Both the position numbers and the translations under genes were made by a program. From Rs1 sp038900335 (GTDB taxonomy: Bacteria; Pseudomonadota; Gammaproteobacteria; Pseudomonadales; Balneatricaceae): a stretch of DNA of 64,000 nucleotides. The stretch is from positions 26,934 to 90,933 of the forward strand of contig JBBMRB010000017.1 in the NCBI GenBank assembly GCA_038900335.1. The letters are read 5' to 3'. Shown here piece after piece: positions 45,187 to 54,348 of the stretch (positions within the stretch are counted from its first letter, which is position 1; each line of letters begins with the position of its first letter). The notes below the pieces were generated by a model. That model was not told the origin of the DNA. It saw only the letters and a list, made by a program, of their open reading frames with translations, and searched no databases.

Positions 45187-45642
45187 TTATTTTATATTTA
45201 TAATTATTTTTCGATCTTTTTTATACTTGATTAATAAGCCAATAAACAGAGGACATAAAAAACTAGCATATAGCTCTATCCCCAATTCACTGGATGAAAA
45301 ATTAATAATAGCCGTTGCACCAACGGCCACTAGTAATAAATTTAATAATACAATGCCCTTTGCCCTAACAAAGATAGGATAAAGCAAAAAACTTAACAAA
45401 AGATAAACAATAAATTGAATAGCCAGCCATTGATCTGCGTATTGTAGCTGCTGCATTACATTGGCTATACAATAAAAATTCTGCTCTTGGTTAGGGCAAA
45501 ACTGACTTATTGCCGCAGGTAAGAAAGCCAATCGATAAAACAACATCAAAGCCATGGCAGACACCATGGCTACTACGATGACAACAATACCGAGCATCAC
45601 TCTAAACCATGCTATTTTATTGTTTAAATCCGCCGAAACCAT
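45187..45642 (-). CDS. Four-helix membrane protein upstream of flp, unknown
   Basis: 151 residues with four hydrophobic segments (about 14-36, 70-90, 93-112 and 115-138) and two Cys between the first two. No GxGD motif or aspartates of prepilin peptidase are present, so it is not TadV. It is the first gene of the tad strand block, 22 bases before flp. Function unknown. Confidence 0.6.
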   Translation of the reverse strand: MVSADLNNKIAWFRVMLGIVVIVVAMVSAMALMLFYRLAFLPAAISQFCPNQEQNFYCIANVMQQLQYADQWLAIQFIVYLLLSFLLYPIFVRAKGIVLLNLLLVAVGATAIINFSSSELGIELYASFLCPLFIGLLIKYKKDRKIIINIK

Positions 45643-45858
45643 ATCTTTATTTATATTATATATTTATTGAATAAGACATTTAATTACTACCATAAGCGCT
45701 AACATTTAAATTAGTTCATACAAACCCATGAATAATTTTGATTATTGTTTATACTACCTAACTTACTATAATAAAACTATTAATTGAAACATAAATTAGA
45801 TATTTATATTCGGTTCATAACAGTGTGTTTTTTTATTACTCGCAACAAGGGATGTTTT

Positions 45859-46743
45859 ATGTCACTAAAATTAAAATTTAATCTTATTTTAATTATTACA
45901 GGTATTATCGGTATTTTAATTTCAGGTTATATCTCGTTTAATTTACAACGTGAAAACGCCAAGAAAGAATCGTTAGAAAAAGCATCGGTATTATTAGAGA
46001 GCGCTAATGCAATCAGGAACTACACTGTTGAGGAAATAAGACCTTTAATAACTACAGCTTCTAGCCATGAGTTTCTGCCACAGACCATCCCCGCCTATGC
46101 TGCAACTAAATACATTACCCACTTACAGAGCCAACATCCCGATTACAACTATAAAGAGGCAGTGTTAAACCCAACCAACCCAGCTAACAGAGCAGCGGAT
46201 TGGGAAGCTGATATTATTAACTATTTCAAAAGTAGTAACAGTGACACATTTATAGGCCAAAGAAGCACCCCAACCGGCGACTCTTTATACTTGAGTAAAC
46301 CAATACGTATCACTAACAGTAAGTGTTTAATTTGTCATTCAACACCGGATGTCGCCCCTAAAACCATGACTGATCGCTACGGCACATCTAACGGTTTTGG
46401 CTGGCAGATGAATGAAATAGTCGGCACTCAAGTCGTCTCTATCCCGCTGTCATTAGCCAATGATAGAGCGGATAAAGAGTTTATGCTATTCATGGGCACC
46501 ATCTTATTAGTCTTTGTTGCTATCGGTATTGTGCTGAACATATTATTGAACAAATATGTTATCAAACCGGTAGCGATGATGGCTGATCATGTCGATAAAG
46601 TCAGCATGGGCACGCTTGATTTAGCGCCGCTTGCACTTAATGGCAAAGATGAAATTTCATCGCTAGGGCGCTCATTCAATCGCATGCAAACCAGTTTAGA
46701 TAGCGCGGTAAAAATGCTTGATGAAACGATCGATAATAAATAA
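45859..46743 (+). CDS. Membrane haem-c sensor protein: DUF3365 periplasmic domain plus HAMP
   Basis: 294 residues from ATG 45859 (AAGGG eight bases upstream; the frame opens earlier at 45784). Membrane segments lie at about 8-28 and 208-231. Between them is a periplasmic DUF3365 (Tll0287-like) domain with one c-type haem motif CLICH at about 156-160 and GFGWQMNEIVGTQVVSIP. A HAMP domain (about 232-290) ends the protein. There is no kinase, cyclase or chemotaxis output. A Ser/Thr kinase gene follows after 21 bases. Likely a redox or gas sensor that signals through a partner. Confidence 0.88.
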   Translation: MSLKLKFNLILIITGIIGILISGYISFNLQRENAKKESLEKASVLLESANAIRNYTVEEIRPLITTASSHEFLPQTIPAYAATKYITHLQSQHPDYNYKEAVLNPTNPANRAADWEADIINYFKSSNSDTFIGQRSTPTGDSLYLSKPIRITNSKCLICHSTPDVAPKTMTDRYGTSNGFGWQMNEIVGTQVVSIPLSLANDRADKEFMLFMGTILLVFVAIGIVLNILLNKYVIKPVAMMADHVDKVSMGTLDLAPLALNGKDEISSLGRSFNRMQTSLDSAVKMLDETIDNK

Positions 46744-46764
46744 TCAATTAAATTGGAAAAAGCT

Positions 46765-48180
46765 GTGAATACTATCCCCACTGAACTTGGCAAATATCAA
46801 ATAAAAAAAGTCATCGGCCAAGGCGCTATGGGGATTGTCTATCAAGGCTATGATGCAATCATTGATCGCATGGTCGCCATCAAAGTACTTCACCCTCATC
46901 ACTGTCAAGGCGAGCACGGCACTGAACTGAGCAAACGTTTTCGCAGAGAGGCACAAGCGGCTGCGCGCTGTCTGCACAATAACATTGTCGCCGTATTTGA
47001 CTATGGCACTTATCTTGATCAAGACTTTATTGTGATGGAGTATATTGAAGGCGAGGAGCTAAGCCATTTTCTTAATGCAAAGAACCAACTCAGTTTAGAT
47101 GAAACCATCTTCATTACTATTTCCGTATTGCGCGCCCTTAGCGCAGCGCACAAGCATAATATAGTTCACCGTGACATAAAGCCGGCTAACATCATCCTAC
47201 TTAATGATGGCGAAGTAAAAGTTGCTGATTTTGGCGTTGCTTTACTCGATCAATCAGATTTAACTCTAGTAGGTAATATGGTTGGCACACCAAACTATAT
47301 GTCACCTGAAGGGCTGCGCGGGGAAACTGTCACCAGCCAAGCAGATATATACAGTACTGGTATGGTGCTGTTAGAGATGCTCACGGGCGCAAGGCTCACC
47401 CCACAACAACTTTACACTTTGCCTATTAATGATTTTATAGATCAGACATTTGAAAAGCATCTTAGTATCGATGCAAGCATCATCCATATTGTTCGCAAAG
47501 CACTCGCAGCCAACACCTCAGAGCGCTATAGCTCAGCTGCTGATTTCATCAAGGCGCTGGAAGATTTATCTAGTATCGAGCAAAACGTCAATGCGACGGT
47601 GATCGCTAAAAAAGCGATTCAAGTAAAAGCGAAAGAGTTAATTAAATTACCAGCACAGACACTGGCAGATTTAGAGAGCAATCTGACTGGCTACCTTGGC
47701 CCTATTGCCAGCATTTTGATTAAAAAGACCTCATCAAACTCAACCAGTGCTAAAGCCTTCATGCACTCACTCGCTCTTCATATCAGCGATGAAAGTGCAC
47801 GCAGCGAATTTATTCAACAGGCGAGCAAAACACTAGAGCAAGAAATATTCAAAGAAAGTTTGACGCAAATATCAGCATCCGCTGCTAAATCACCAGCCAA
47901 TGAGCCTGTTACTGCACAACCACCAGCGCAGCAACTAGACCGACAAAGCAGCCCTTTAACTACCCCTACTGATCTTCAACAAAAGGTAGTGATTGATGAA
48001 GATAAACTAGCGTTACTCATACAAGCGCTCGCCTATTACTTAGGCCCTCTCGCTAGACATCACGTTAAACGCGCACATAACAATAGCGATGATTACCAAG
48101 CACTTTGCCTACAATTAGCGGCGCTAATCCCTGATGCCAATGATCGTAACAGTTTTTTGGCTAAAGTCTCTTCCACTTAA
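46765..48180 (+). CDS. Ser/Thr protein kinase with tandem C-terminal YLGP repeats
   Basis: Cytoplasmic Hanks-type kinase. P-loop GQGAMGIVY (about 18-26), catalytic Lys40 in VAIKVL, HRDIKPAN at 135, DFG at 155 and GTPNYMSPE are all intact. There is no transmembrane or PASTA part. The last 175 residues hold two copies of a helical unit centred on YLGPIA (about 310) and YLGPLA (about 425), joined by a Pro/Gln/Thr-rich linker. I chose the GTG at 46765, which has GGA seven bases before; a TTG at 46753 opens the frame. Likely the output of the adjacent haem sensor. Confidence 0.9.
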   Translation: MNTIPTELGKYQIKKVIGQGAMGIVYQGYDAIIDRMVAIKVLHPHHCQGEHGTELSKRFRREAQAAARCLHNNIVAVFDYGTYLDQDFIVMEYIEGEELSHFLNAKNQLSLDETIFITISVLRALSAAHKHNIVHRDIKPANIILLNDGEVKVADFGVALLDQSDLTLVGNMVGTPNYMSPEGLRGETVTSQADIYSTGMVLLEMLTGARLTPQQLYTLPINDFIDQTFEKHLSIDASIIHIVRKALAANTSERYSSAADFIKALEDLSSIEQNVNATVIAKKAIQVKAKELIKLPAQTLADLESNLTGYLGPIASILIKKTSSNSTSAKAFMHSLALHISDESARSEFIQQASKTLEQEIFKESLTQISASAAKSPANEPVTAQPPAQQLDRQSSPLTTPTDLQQKVVIDEDKLALLIQALAYYLGPLARHHVKRAHNNSDDYQALCLQLAALIPDANDRNSFLAKVSST

Positions 48181-48260
48181 CTATTAATGTAGTTATGAAT
48201 CTAGTTATTAATGTAACTGTCAGTTTAGTGAGCAATTTGACTGTCAATCTTGGCCACCAG

Positions 48261-48893
48261 CTAAACAGCACCTTTGAGCGAGGCGAGCTTTGCTGCAAAG
48301 CCAACAAATACTAATCCGGTGATCACTTTCAAACTGCGAGATAAACCTGTGCTAACTGAAATACGTTTAAAGTTGGCCAGCAGTATCACCATTGTTGAAA
48401 ACCAAATGGTATTAATCAGCACGTGTAAAGTCACTAGCGAAAACGCGACCAATGTGCCACCGTCCACCGGGATAAATTGCGGAAATGCAGCAAGGTAAAA
48501 CATCGATACTTTTGGGTTTAAGCCGTTAGTTAAAAAACCCTCGATAAAAGCAGATGACAGAGCCACTCGCTTACTACTTAGCACTGGCTTTGGCGCTATG
48601 TTATTTTTGCAAGCACTATACAACGATTTCAATCCAACCCAACAGAGGTAAGCTGCACCTAACATTTTAAAAACAAAAAATGCTTGGCTAGATTGCACCA
48701 ATAGAATAGAAATACCTAAAATTGATAAGCAACCATGGACATAAAACGCCGCGATAAACCCTGCAATATTAGCAAAACCCGCAGGTTTACCATTAACGGG
48801 TACCGTTTTGTCGATCAACATACCGTTAGGCCCAGGCGATACAACTAATAGAGCAGCAACCGCCATGAAAGTCATAATCTGTAAAAAATCCAT
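48261..48893 (-). CDS. LysE family amino acid exporter
   Basis: A 210-residue inner membrane protein with six hydrophobic segments. The N-terminus (MTFMAVAALLVVSPGPNGMLI), KMLGAAYLCWVGLKSL and GFLTNGLNPKVSMFYLAAFPQFI are characteristic of LysE/RhtB exporters for basic amino acids, homoserine or threonine. The substrate cannot be told. It is the only transporter gene in this strand block and no LysG-like regulator is adjacent. Confidence 0.92.
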   Translation of the reverse strand: MDFLQIMTFMAVAALLVVSPGPNGMLIDKTVPVNGKPAGFANIAGFIAAFYVHGCLSILGISILLVQSSQAFFVFKMLGAAYLCWVGLKSLYSACKNNIAPKPVLSSKRVALSSAFIEGFLTNGLNPKVSMFYLAAFPQFIPVDGGTLVAFSLVTLHVLINTIWFSTMVILLANFKRISVSTGLSRSLKVITGLVFVGFAAKLASLKGAV

Positions 48894-48935
48894 GCTGTTT
48901 ATCCTCTAATGACGATACTGACTCTTATTTAAACG

Positions 48936-49511
48936 TTATTGGATATTTTTAATGAACTCAATTAGTATTTTATCCAGTGCAGACTTAGTTGATTCCAATG
49001 TTGCGTTTTTCATTCCAAAAGGGCCTGCCAGCCACATTTTACCGCCTTTAGAAACACCTTCTGCGCTATACACTTGGCTTGAACTAAGCTGTTGATTAAT
49101 CATCACATCCACTTTCAAAGAAACATAAGCGCGATAGTTCTTAAATTCATAATTTTCTAGAGTAAATTGAATCAAATGACCATTGCTGCTTTTGCTATTC
49201 AACTGTTTATCTAAGCGAGTAAAAGATTGCTGAACATAAGGAGCATTTAAAGTTTCATCTAGAATTTTACCAAATTCAACGATCCATAAATGAGCATAAC
49301 CAACAGTTGCCGCTCTAAACTCATAGCGATGATCTTGTGTCGTTTTTTCGACTAAATAATCTGCATCTATCGTCGTTTCAGGCAACACAACAGTATTCGC
49401 ATTTTTTTCTAAAAACGCAGGGTAGTCTTTTGCTACTGGATGATTAATTGAACAGCCAGTCACCATCACCAACGCAACACCAGCGACTAACAATTTCATT
49501 ACAGTTTTCAT
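48936..49511 (-). CDS. Lipoprotein of unknown function
   Basis: 191 residues with a lipobox VTGCS (Cys at about 20) after a short signal peptide. The body has alternating strands and helices with no recognised domain. It lies about 40 bases upstream of the LysE gene on the same strand, so the two may be co-transcribed. Stretches such as EFGKILDETLNAPYVQQSF hint at a fold like other small envelope lipoproteins, but this is not decisive. Confidence 0.7.
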   Translation of the reverse strand: MKTVMKLLVAGVALVMVTGCSINHPVAKDYPAFLEKNANTVVLPETTIDADYLVEKTTQDHRYEFRAATVGYAHLWIVEFGKILDETLNAPYVQQSFTRLDKQLNSKSSNGHLIQFTLENYEFKNYRAYVSLKVDVMINQQLSSSQVYSAEGVSKGGKMWLAGPFGMKNATLESTKSALDKILIEFIKNIQ

Positions 49512-49768
49512 TTTATATCCTTATTAAATTATTAAAAAGTACAGATCAGCATCTGAATTATCCTGATTAAATGAGCACAGCAGAGAAATAGATATACTTT
49601 TTTGACTAGCACTTAAACCAACAACCGTTTTTACGCTCTTGTTAGTACTTCCCTGTGAACACTAGCTATTTAGCTACCGCGCAGCTTACAGTAGCAAAAG
49701 CTTCTCGACAACAATCGACGTAATTAACGGAGCGTGGATTTTACAGTTTAGTCGTATTTAAGGTCAGC

Positions 49769-50524
49769 CTAATATAAAACACTAATCTTTTTGGCGAGTA
49801 ACATATTCATCAATTTCAAACTCAATTTTTGATCGCTGATGACACAATCGAAATCTGCCAAATTACCGGACACACAACGAGATTGACTATCAAATTTTGT
49901 ACTATCTATTAACAACACTCGATATTGGCAATGCGCTAACAAAGCCTCACGTGCCATAATCTCATCGTCATTATAATCATACAAATAGCCTTTATGATCC
50001 ACCGCCCCTACTGAGACAATACCAACATCTGCGCGATAGCGCTGAAAAAAGCGTATGGCATCACCGCCGATAATATCTTGATCTCGCTGGCGCACCCGCC
50101 CTCCTGATAAGATGAGTACACAATCCTCACCCTCTTCTAAATTACTCACCGCATGAATATTAGTAGTCATTATTTGTAACCCTTTAAAGCGGTGCAACAG
50201 CCTAGCTAACTCCGTAATAGTGGTGCCACTACCTAAAAACAGCGACTGGTAATCAACTATTTGTAAGCAGCATAACTTTGCAATATGTACTTTAGCGGCA
50301 GCGTTTCTAATTTGGCGCTGGTTATAGCTGATATTTTCTCGATGAGGGAAAGGAATTGCCTCACCGTGGCTGCGCAAGAGTAAGCCTCGCTCAGTCAGTG
50401 TTCGCATATCAGTGCGCATCGTTTGCACTGATACATTAAATTTTGATGCCAGCACCTGTACGCTTTGACGCCCCTGAGCATTAACCCACTGCACGATTTG
50501 CAGCTGGCGTTTATTAATTGACAT
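49769..50524 (-). CDS. DeoR family transcription regulator
   Basis: 251 residues. The N-terminal helix-turn-helix (INKRQLQIVQWVNAQGRQSVQVLASKFNVSVQTMRTDMRTL) is followed by a DeoR C-terminal sensor domain: FLGSGTTITELARLL, IMTTNIHAV and GIVSVGAVDHKGYLYDYNDDE. DeoR sensor domains bind phosphorylated sugars or related metabolites. It is read divergently from the ABC transporter-phosphatase operon, with a 116-base shared region, so it most likely controls that operon, responding to a phosphorylated compound. Confidence 0.92.
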   Translation of the reverse strand: MSINKRQLQIVQWVNAQGRQSVQVLASKFNVSVQTMRTDMRTLTERGLLLRSHGEAIPFPHRENISYNQRQIRNAAAKVHIAKLCCLQIVDYQSLFLGSGTTITELARLLHRFKGLQIMTTNIHAVSNLEEGEDCVLILSGGRVRQRDQDIIGGDAIRFFQRYRADVGIVSVGAVDHKGYLYDYNDDEIMAREALLAHCQYRVLLIDSTKFDSQSRCVSGNLADFDCVISDQKLSLKLMNMLLAKKISVLY

Positions 50525-50544
50525 AACGGATGACCTATCAACAC

Positions 50545-50616
50545 AACGAAAGTAAAAAATTATTAAACGAAAGTATTTAGTAACTTTACTGTCATCTTGT
50601 GACTTTATGATGACAG
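50545..50616. promoter_or_regulatory. Candidate DeoR operator and inverted repeat
   Basis: AACGAAAGTA occurs twice, at 50545-50554 and 50566-50575, start to start 21 bases (two helical turns) apart. Downstream CTGTCATC at 50589-50596 and GATGACAG at 50609-50616 form a perfect 8-bp inverted repeat. CGAAAG/CTTTCG words in tandem are typical of DeoR-family sites. An AAGGAG ribosome binding site precedes the ATG at 50641. Confidence 0.5.
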
Positions 50617-50640
50617 CATACTAAATAAGGAGACATAACC

Positions 50641-51621
50641 ATGACGTTAAAAAATAGTTTGGCGCTATGTGCCATCATCACCGCTCTATCACCTATTGCA
50701 GTACAAGCGCAGGAGGTTTTAACTCTCTACACTAGTCAACCTAATAAAGATGCACAAAAAACAGTCGATGCTTTCGAAAAGGCAAATCCTGACATTGAAG
50801 TAAAGTGGGTACGCGATGGCACCACTAAATTAATGACTAAATTACGAGCAGAATTAGCAAGTGGCGTGATCAAGCCTGATGTTCTGCTAATTGCAGATAC
50901 TGTCACGATGGAATCAATGGTGGCCGATAAACATTTACTGGCCTATAACAGCCCTATGCGCACACAGTATGATGCGAGCCTTTATCACAGTGAAGGTTAT
51001 TATTATGGCACTAAGTTAATTACTAGCGGTATTGTGCGTCACAACAAAGCGAAATATAGCCCGACAAGCTGGGCACAGCTTACAGATAGTAAATACAGTG
51101 GCCAGCTTGTTATGCCAAGCCCCCTGTATTCAGGTGCTGCTCTTATACACTTAGCCACCTTAACTGATGAGCCAACACTTGGTTGGTCTTATTATCAAAA
51201 GCTTAAAGATAACAACGCGATGGCACAAGGCGGTAATGGCGGTGTCCTCAAAGCGGTGACCTCAGGTAGCAAGCCTTATGGTGTGATTGTCGATTTCTTA
51301 GCGATTCGCGAAGCCGCTAAAGGCTCCCCTATTGAGTTTATCTTCCCAACAGAGGGGGTCAGTATGGTGACAGAGCCGGTGGCTATCATGGCAAAATCTA
51401 CTCATCAGGACTCTGCTAAAAAGTTTGTCGATTTTGTGTTATCACAAGAGGGCCAGCAGCTAGTACTAGAACAAGGCTACTTACCTGCGCGCGCAGATAT
51501 GGGAGTGCCTGAGGGTTTTCCAAGCAGAGATAAAATCAAGCTAATGACGTTTGATGCCCAAGCCACGCTTGAGGCAAACGATGCTAACAAACAGCGTTTT
51601 AGCAACATATTTGGTGGGTAG
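50641..51621 (+). CDS. ABC transporter periplasmic binding protein (AfuA/PhnS/FbpA-like)
   Basis: Secreted 326-residue binding protein: signal peptide ending near VQAQ, then LTLYTSQPNKDAQKTVDAFEKANPDIEVKWV, the start of the ferric/sugar-phosphate/phosphonate branch. The tyrosine pair that binds iron in FbpA is not seen where expected (the region reads GVIVDFLAIREA), which argues against iron and for a phosphorylated ligand, as with AfuA (hexose phosphates) and PhnS (aminoethylphosphonate). That alignment is from memory. First gene of the six-gene operon. Confidence 0.88.
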   Translation: MTLKNSLALCAIITALSPIAVQAQEVLTLYTSQPNKDAQKTVDAFEKANPDIEVKWVRDGTTKLMTKLRAELASGVIKPDVLLIADTVTMESMVADKHLLAYNSPMRTQYDASLYHSEGYYYGTKLITSGIVRHNKAKYSPTSWAQLTDSKYSGQLVMPSPLYSGAALIHLATLTDEPTLGWSYYQKLKDNNAMAQGGNGGVLKAVTSGSKPYGVIVDFLAIREAAKGSPIEFIFPTEGVSMVTEPVAIMAKSTHQDSAKKFVDFVLSQEGQQLVLEQGYLPARADMGVPEGFPSRDKIKLMTFDAQATLEANDANKQRFSNIFGG

Positions 51622-51625
51622 ACGC

Positions 51626-53323
51626 TTGCACATTTCAAACTCTGTTAGCCAGTCTCGCTGGCTAACGTTTTCACTGTTTACGCTCATCGCGCTATTGAGC
51701 CTATTGCCGAGTTTGCGCTTACTTAATGAAGCGCTACAACACTGGGACAGAGGCATAGATGCACCGATGTTGCAGGTACTGAAGAACCCAAGTACTTGGC
51801 TGGCCTTAAAAAACAGCCTTTATACGTCTTCGCTAGGTACTCTATTAGCGGTTGTTTTAGGTAGCAGTTTTGCCTACATCCTCAGTTTAACTAATGTGCG
51901 TTGGCGCGCTCTTTGGGTATTCTGCTTCATGCTACCCATGATGATACCACCGCAAGTCACGGCTTTGAGCTGGTTACAATTGTTCGGCCCTGCCAGCCCT
52001 ATCCTCAACAGTTTTGGTATAGCACCGCAGCTAGGTAGCCCGCAACCTATGTACTCAGCTGAGGGTATTGCTTTACTGCTAGGGATTCAACACGCGCCTT
52101 TAGTCTTCTTAGCACTGCGCACGGCACTGATCTGCATTCCTCGTGATTTAGTCGAAGCTGCACAATTATCAGGGGCCAGCCAATGGCGGCTATGGCTTAA
52201 CATTATTGTACCGTTAAGTTGGCCTGCGATGATTGGCGGCGCAGCTATCGCTTTCGTTTCTGCTCTGGGTAATTTCGGTATTCCAGCAATGCTCGGTATA
52301 CCCGCAGGCTACTTAGTGCTACCCACACTGATTTATCAACAGATGGCAGGGTTTGGTAACGATATCCTCAGCGAGGTTGCCAGTTTATCGATGATAATGG
52401 CTGTATTAGTGTTTTTAGGCATGTTGTTACAGCAATGGCTACAACAGCGTTCAAGCTTTTCACTACTAGGATTAACCAGCCAAAGTGCTTCTTTTAAGTT
52501 AGGCCGTTGGCGTCTGCTGTGCGAAATAGCTCTGGCGTTGATTCTTAGTTTTATATTAATAGCGCCGTTAGCCGCACTGATTGTCAGCTCATTAGTGCCA
52601 GCACTTGGTGTTGCTCTCACGGCTAAAACACTGACATTTAGCGCCTATTTTGAAATGCTGGCGCACCAGGGTTCAACCGCACGAGCATTTACTAACAGTA
52701 TCGGCCTTGCCAGTGCTGCCGCTTTAATTTTAATGGCCATCGCTCTGCCTTTAGGTTATCGATTGGGGCAGTTACCACTGCGCTGGCGCAGCATTGCTGC
52801 CAGTGTTATTGAAGTACCTTTTGCCATCCCTGGTATCGTATTATCAATTGCTTTTATTTTATTGTTTGCCAGCCCTATACCACTGCTTGATTTACAACTG
52901 TATGGCACTTTATGGATTATTTTATTCGCTTATCTGTCCTGTTTTTTAAGTGTCTGCTTAAAACCAATCAGCGCGTCATTATCACAACTTGACCCAGGGT
53001 TGTCTGAGGCCGCTAGAATTGTTGGTGCGAGCCCATTACAACTGCTCAGAGATATCTTACTACCGCTAACAGCACCGGCATTATTTGCAGGTGGTGTCTT
53101 GGTATTCTTAATTTCAGTCAACGAATTAACGGTATCTGCGTTGCTTTGGAGTGCGGGTAATGAAACGCTCGGGGTACTGGTTTTTAATCTAGATGAAAGT
53201 GGCGATAGCGTACTGGCCTCAGCACTGTCGGTGCTAATTGTTATTCTTGTCACAGGGCTGATGGCACTACTGAGTTTACTTGCACCGCGCCTACCAAAAG
53301 GAGTTATTCCATGGCACTGTTAA
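51626..53323 (+). CDS. ABC transporter permease, fused two-domain (FbpB/AfuB-like)
   Basis: Inner membrane permease of about 565 residues in which two binding-protein-dependent permease domains are fused. Each half has an EAA loop: EAAQLSGASQWRLWLNIIVPL and EAARIVGASPLQLLRDILLPL. About 12 hydrophobic segments. The fusion is normal for this transporter branch. The start is uncertain: the TTG at 51626 has GGTGGG upstream, while GTG 51614 and ATG 51581 would overlap the preceding gene. The gene overlaps the ATPase gene by 13 bases. Confidence 0.9.
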   Translation: MHISNSVSQSRWLTFSLFTLIALLSLLPSLRLLNEALQHWDRGIDAPMLQVLKNPSTWLALKNSLYTSSLGTLLAVVLGSSFAYILSLTNVRWRALWVFCFMLPMMIPPQVTALSWLQLFGPASPILNSFGIAPQLGSPQPMYSAEGIALLLGIQHAPLVFLALRTALICIPRDLVEAAQLSGASQWRLWLNIIVPLSWPAMIGGAAIAFVSALGNFGIPAMLGIPAGYLVLPTLIYQQMAGFGNDILSEVASLSMIMAVLVFLGMLLQQWLQQRSSFSLLGLTSQSASFKLGRWRLLCEIALALILSFILIAPLAALIVSSLVPALGVALTAKTLTFSAYFEMLAHQGSTARAFTNSIGLASAAALILMAIALPLGYRLGQLPLRWRSIAASVIEVPFAIPGIVLSIAFILLFASPIPLLDLQLYGTLWIILFAYLSCFLSVCLKPISASLSQLDPGLSEAARIVGASPLQLLRDILLPLTAPALFAGGVLVFLISVNELTVSALLWSAGNETLGVLVFNLDESGDSVLASALSVLIVILVTGLMALLSLLAPRLPKGVIPWHC

Positions 53324-54348
53324 CACTTAACAATGTATCCAAATCATTCGACGATCAAAGTGTCGTCAACAATCTAAGCTTAGAGATAGAAGCTGGAGCA
53401 TTTGTTGCCCTGCTAGGCCCTAGCGGCTGTGGTAAGTCTACGACATTACGGATGTTAGCGGGTTTTGAGCAAGTATCACAAGGCAGTATTCATCACGGTG
53501 ATCTATGCCTGTCACAACCGGGTATTCACGTCCCTGCTGAGCAGCGTAACTTTGGTATGGTGTTTCAATCTTATGCGCTGTGGCCGCACATGAGTGTTGA
53601 GGATAATATCGGCTACCCGCTACAAATAAAAGGCGTTAAAGCTAACGAAAAACGCCAACGCATTAACGAGGCATTAGAAATAGTCCAACTAGCTCCTTTT
53701 GCTAAGAGATTACCTGCTGATCTCAGTGGTGGTCAGCGCCAGCGAGTCGCCCTTGCAAGGTCCCTAGTTACTGAACCGCAAGTGGTGCTATTAGATGAGC
53801 CCTTGGCCAATCTAGATAGGCATCTGCGCGCCACCATGGAAGAGACCTTTAGGTTATTTCATCAGCGCACTGGCTCAACCATGGTCTATGTCACTCATGA
53901 TCAAGGTGAGGCAATGTCTTTAGCTGATAAGATTGCGGTGTTAAAAAATGGTGAGCTCTTGCAGTGGTGTGCCCCAAGCGAGTTATATCAACAACCGAAG
54001 AATGCTTGGCTTGCAAATTTCATTGGCCGCGGATCTATCGTCCAAATTGAAGGCGCTATCGCAGGGCAACGCGTTGACAGCGCCATAATACAGCAGCAAC
54101 TACTTACTAACAGAGCAAAGAAAAATGCCACTCAAGTGCTGATTCGCCCTGAATCACTGTGTCTTCACCCTAGTGCCGGTATTAGCGCGCGTGTCAGTAA
54201 TTGCATTTATAGAGGTGAGCGTTACGACGTTGAACTCACCCTATTAGATGGCCAAACACTCCAAGCATACCACCAGCAACCGCTGATGATAGGACAAAAC
54301 ATTTATGTGCAATGCGGTGACGGCTGGGCGTTGGAGCCGACACTATGA
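53311..54348 (+). CDS. ABC transporter ATP-binding protein
   Basis: 345-residue ATPase of the importer. Walker A LLGPSGCGKSTTLRML, signature LSGGQRQRVALARSLV, Walker B VVLLDEPLANLD and the switch His in YVTHDQGEAM are intact. The C-terminal 110 residues are a TOBE-type regulatory domain. The type is the FbpC/PotA/PhnT group. AAGGAG precedes the ATG, which overlaps the permease stop. The gene ends in ATGA overlap with the next gene. Confidence 0.94.
   Translation: MALLTLNNVSKSFDDQSVVNNLSLEIEAGAFVALLGPSGCGKSTTLRMLAGFEQVSQGSIHHGDLCLSQPGIHVPAEQRNFGMVFQSYALWPHMSVEDNIGYPLQIKGVKANEKRQRINEALEIVQLAPFAKRLPADLSGGQRQRVALARSLVTEPQVVLLDEPLANLDRHLRATMEETFRLFHQRTGSTMVYVTHDQGEAMSLADKIAVLKNGELLQWCAPSELYQQPKNAWLANFIGRGSIVQIEGAIAGQRVDSAIIQQQLLTNRAKKNATQVLIRPESLCLHPSAGISARVSNCIYRGERYDVELTLLDGQTLQAYHQQPLMIGQNIYVQCGDGWALEPTL

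Noticed and set aside
45187..45642. Prepilin peptidase TadV candidate upstream of flp
   Set aside because: The four-helix protein lacks the catalytic aspartates and GxGD motif.
50641..51621. Iron(III) binding protein annotation
   Set aside because: The expected adjacent tyrosines are not visible and the operon has phosphatases, not iron genes; a phosphorylated ligand fits better, though not proven.
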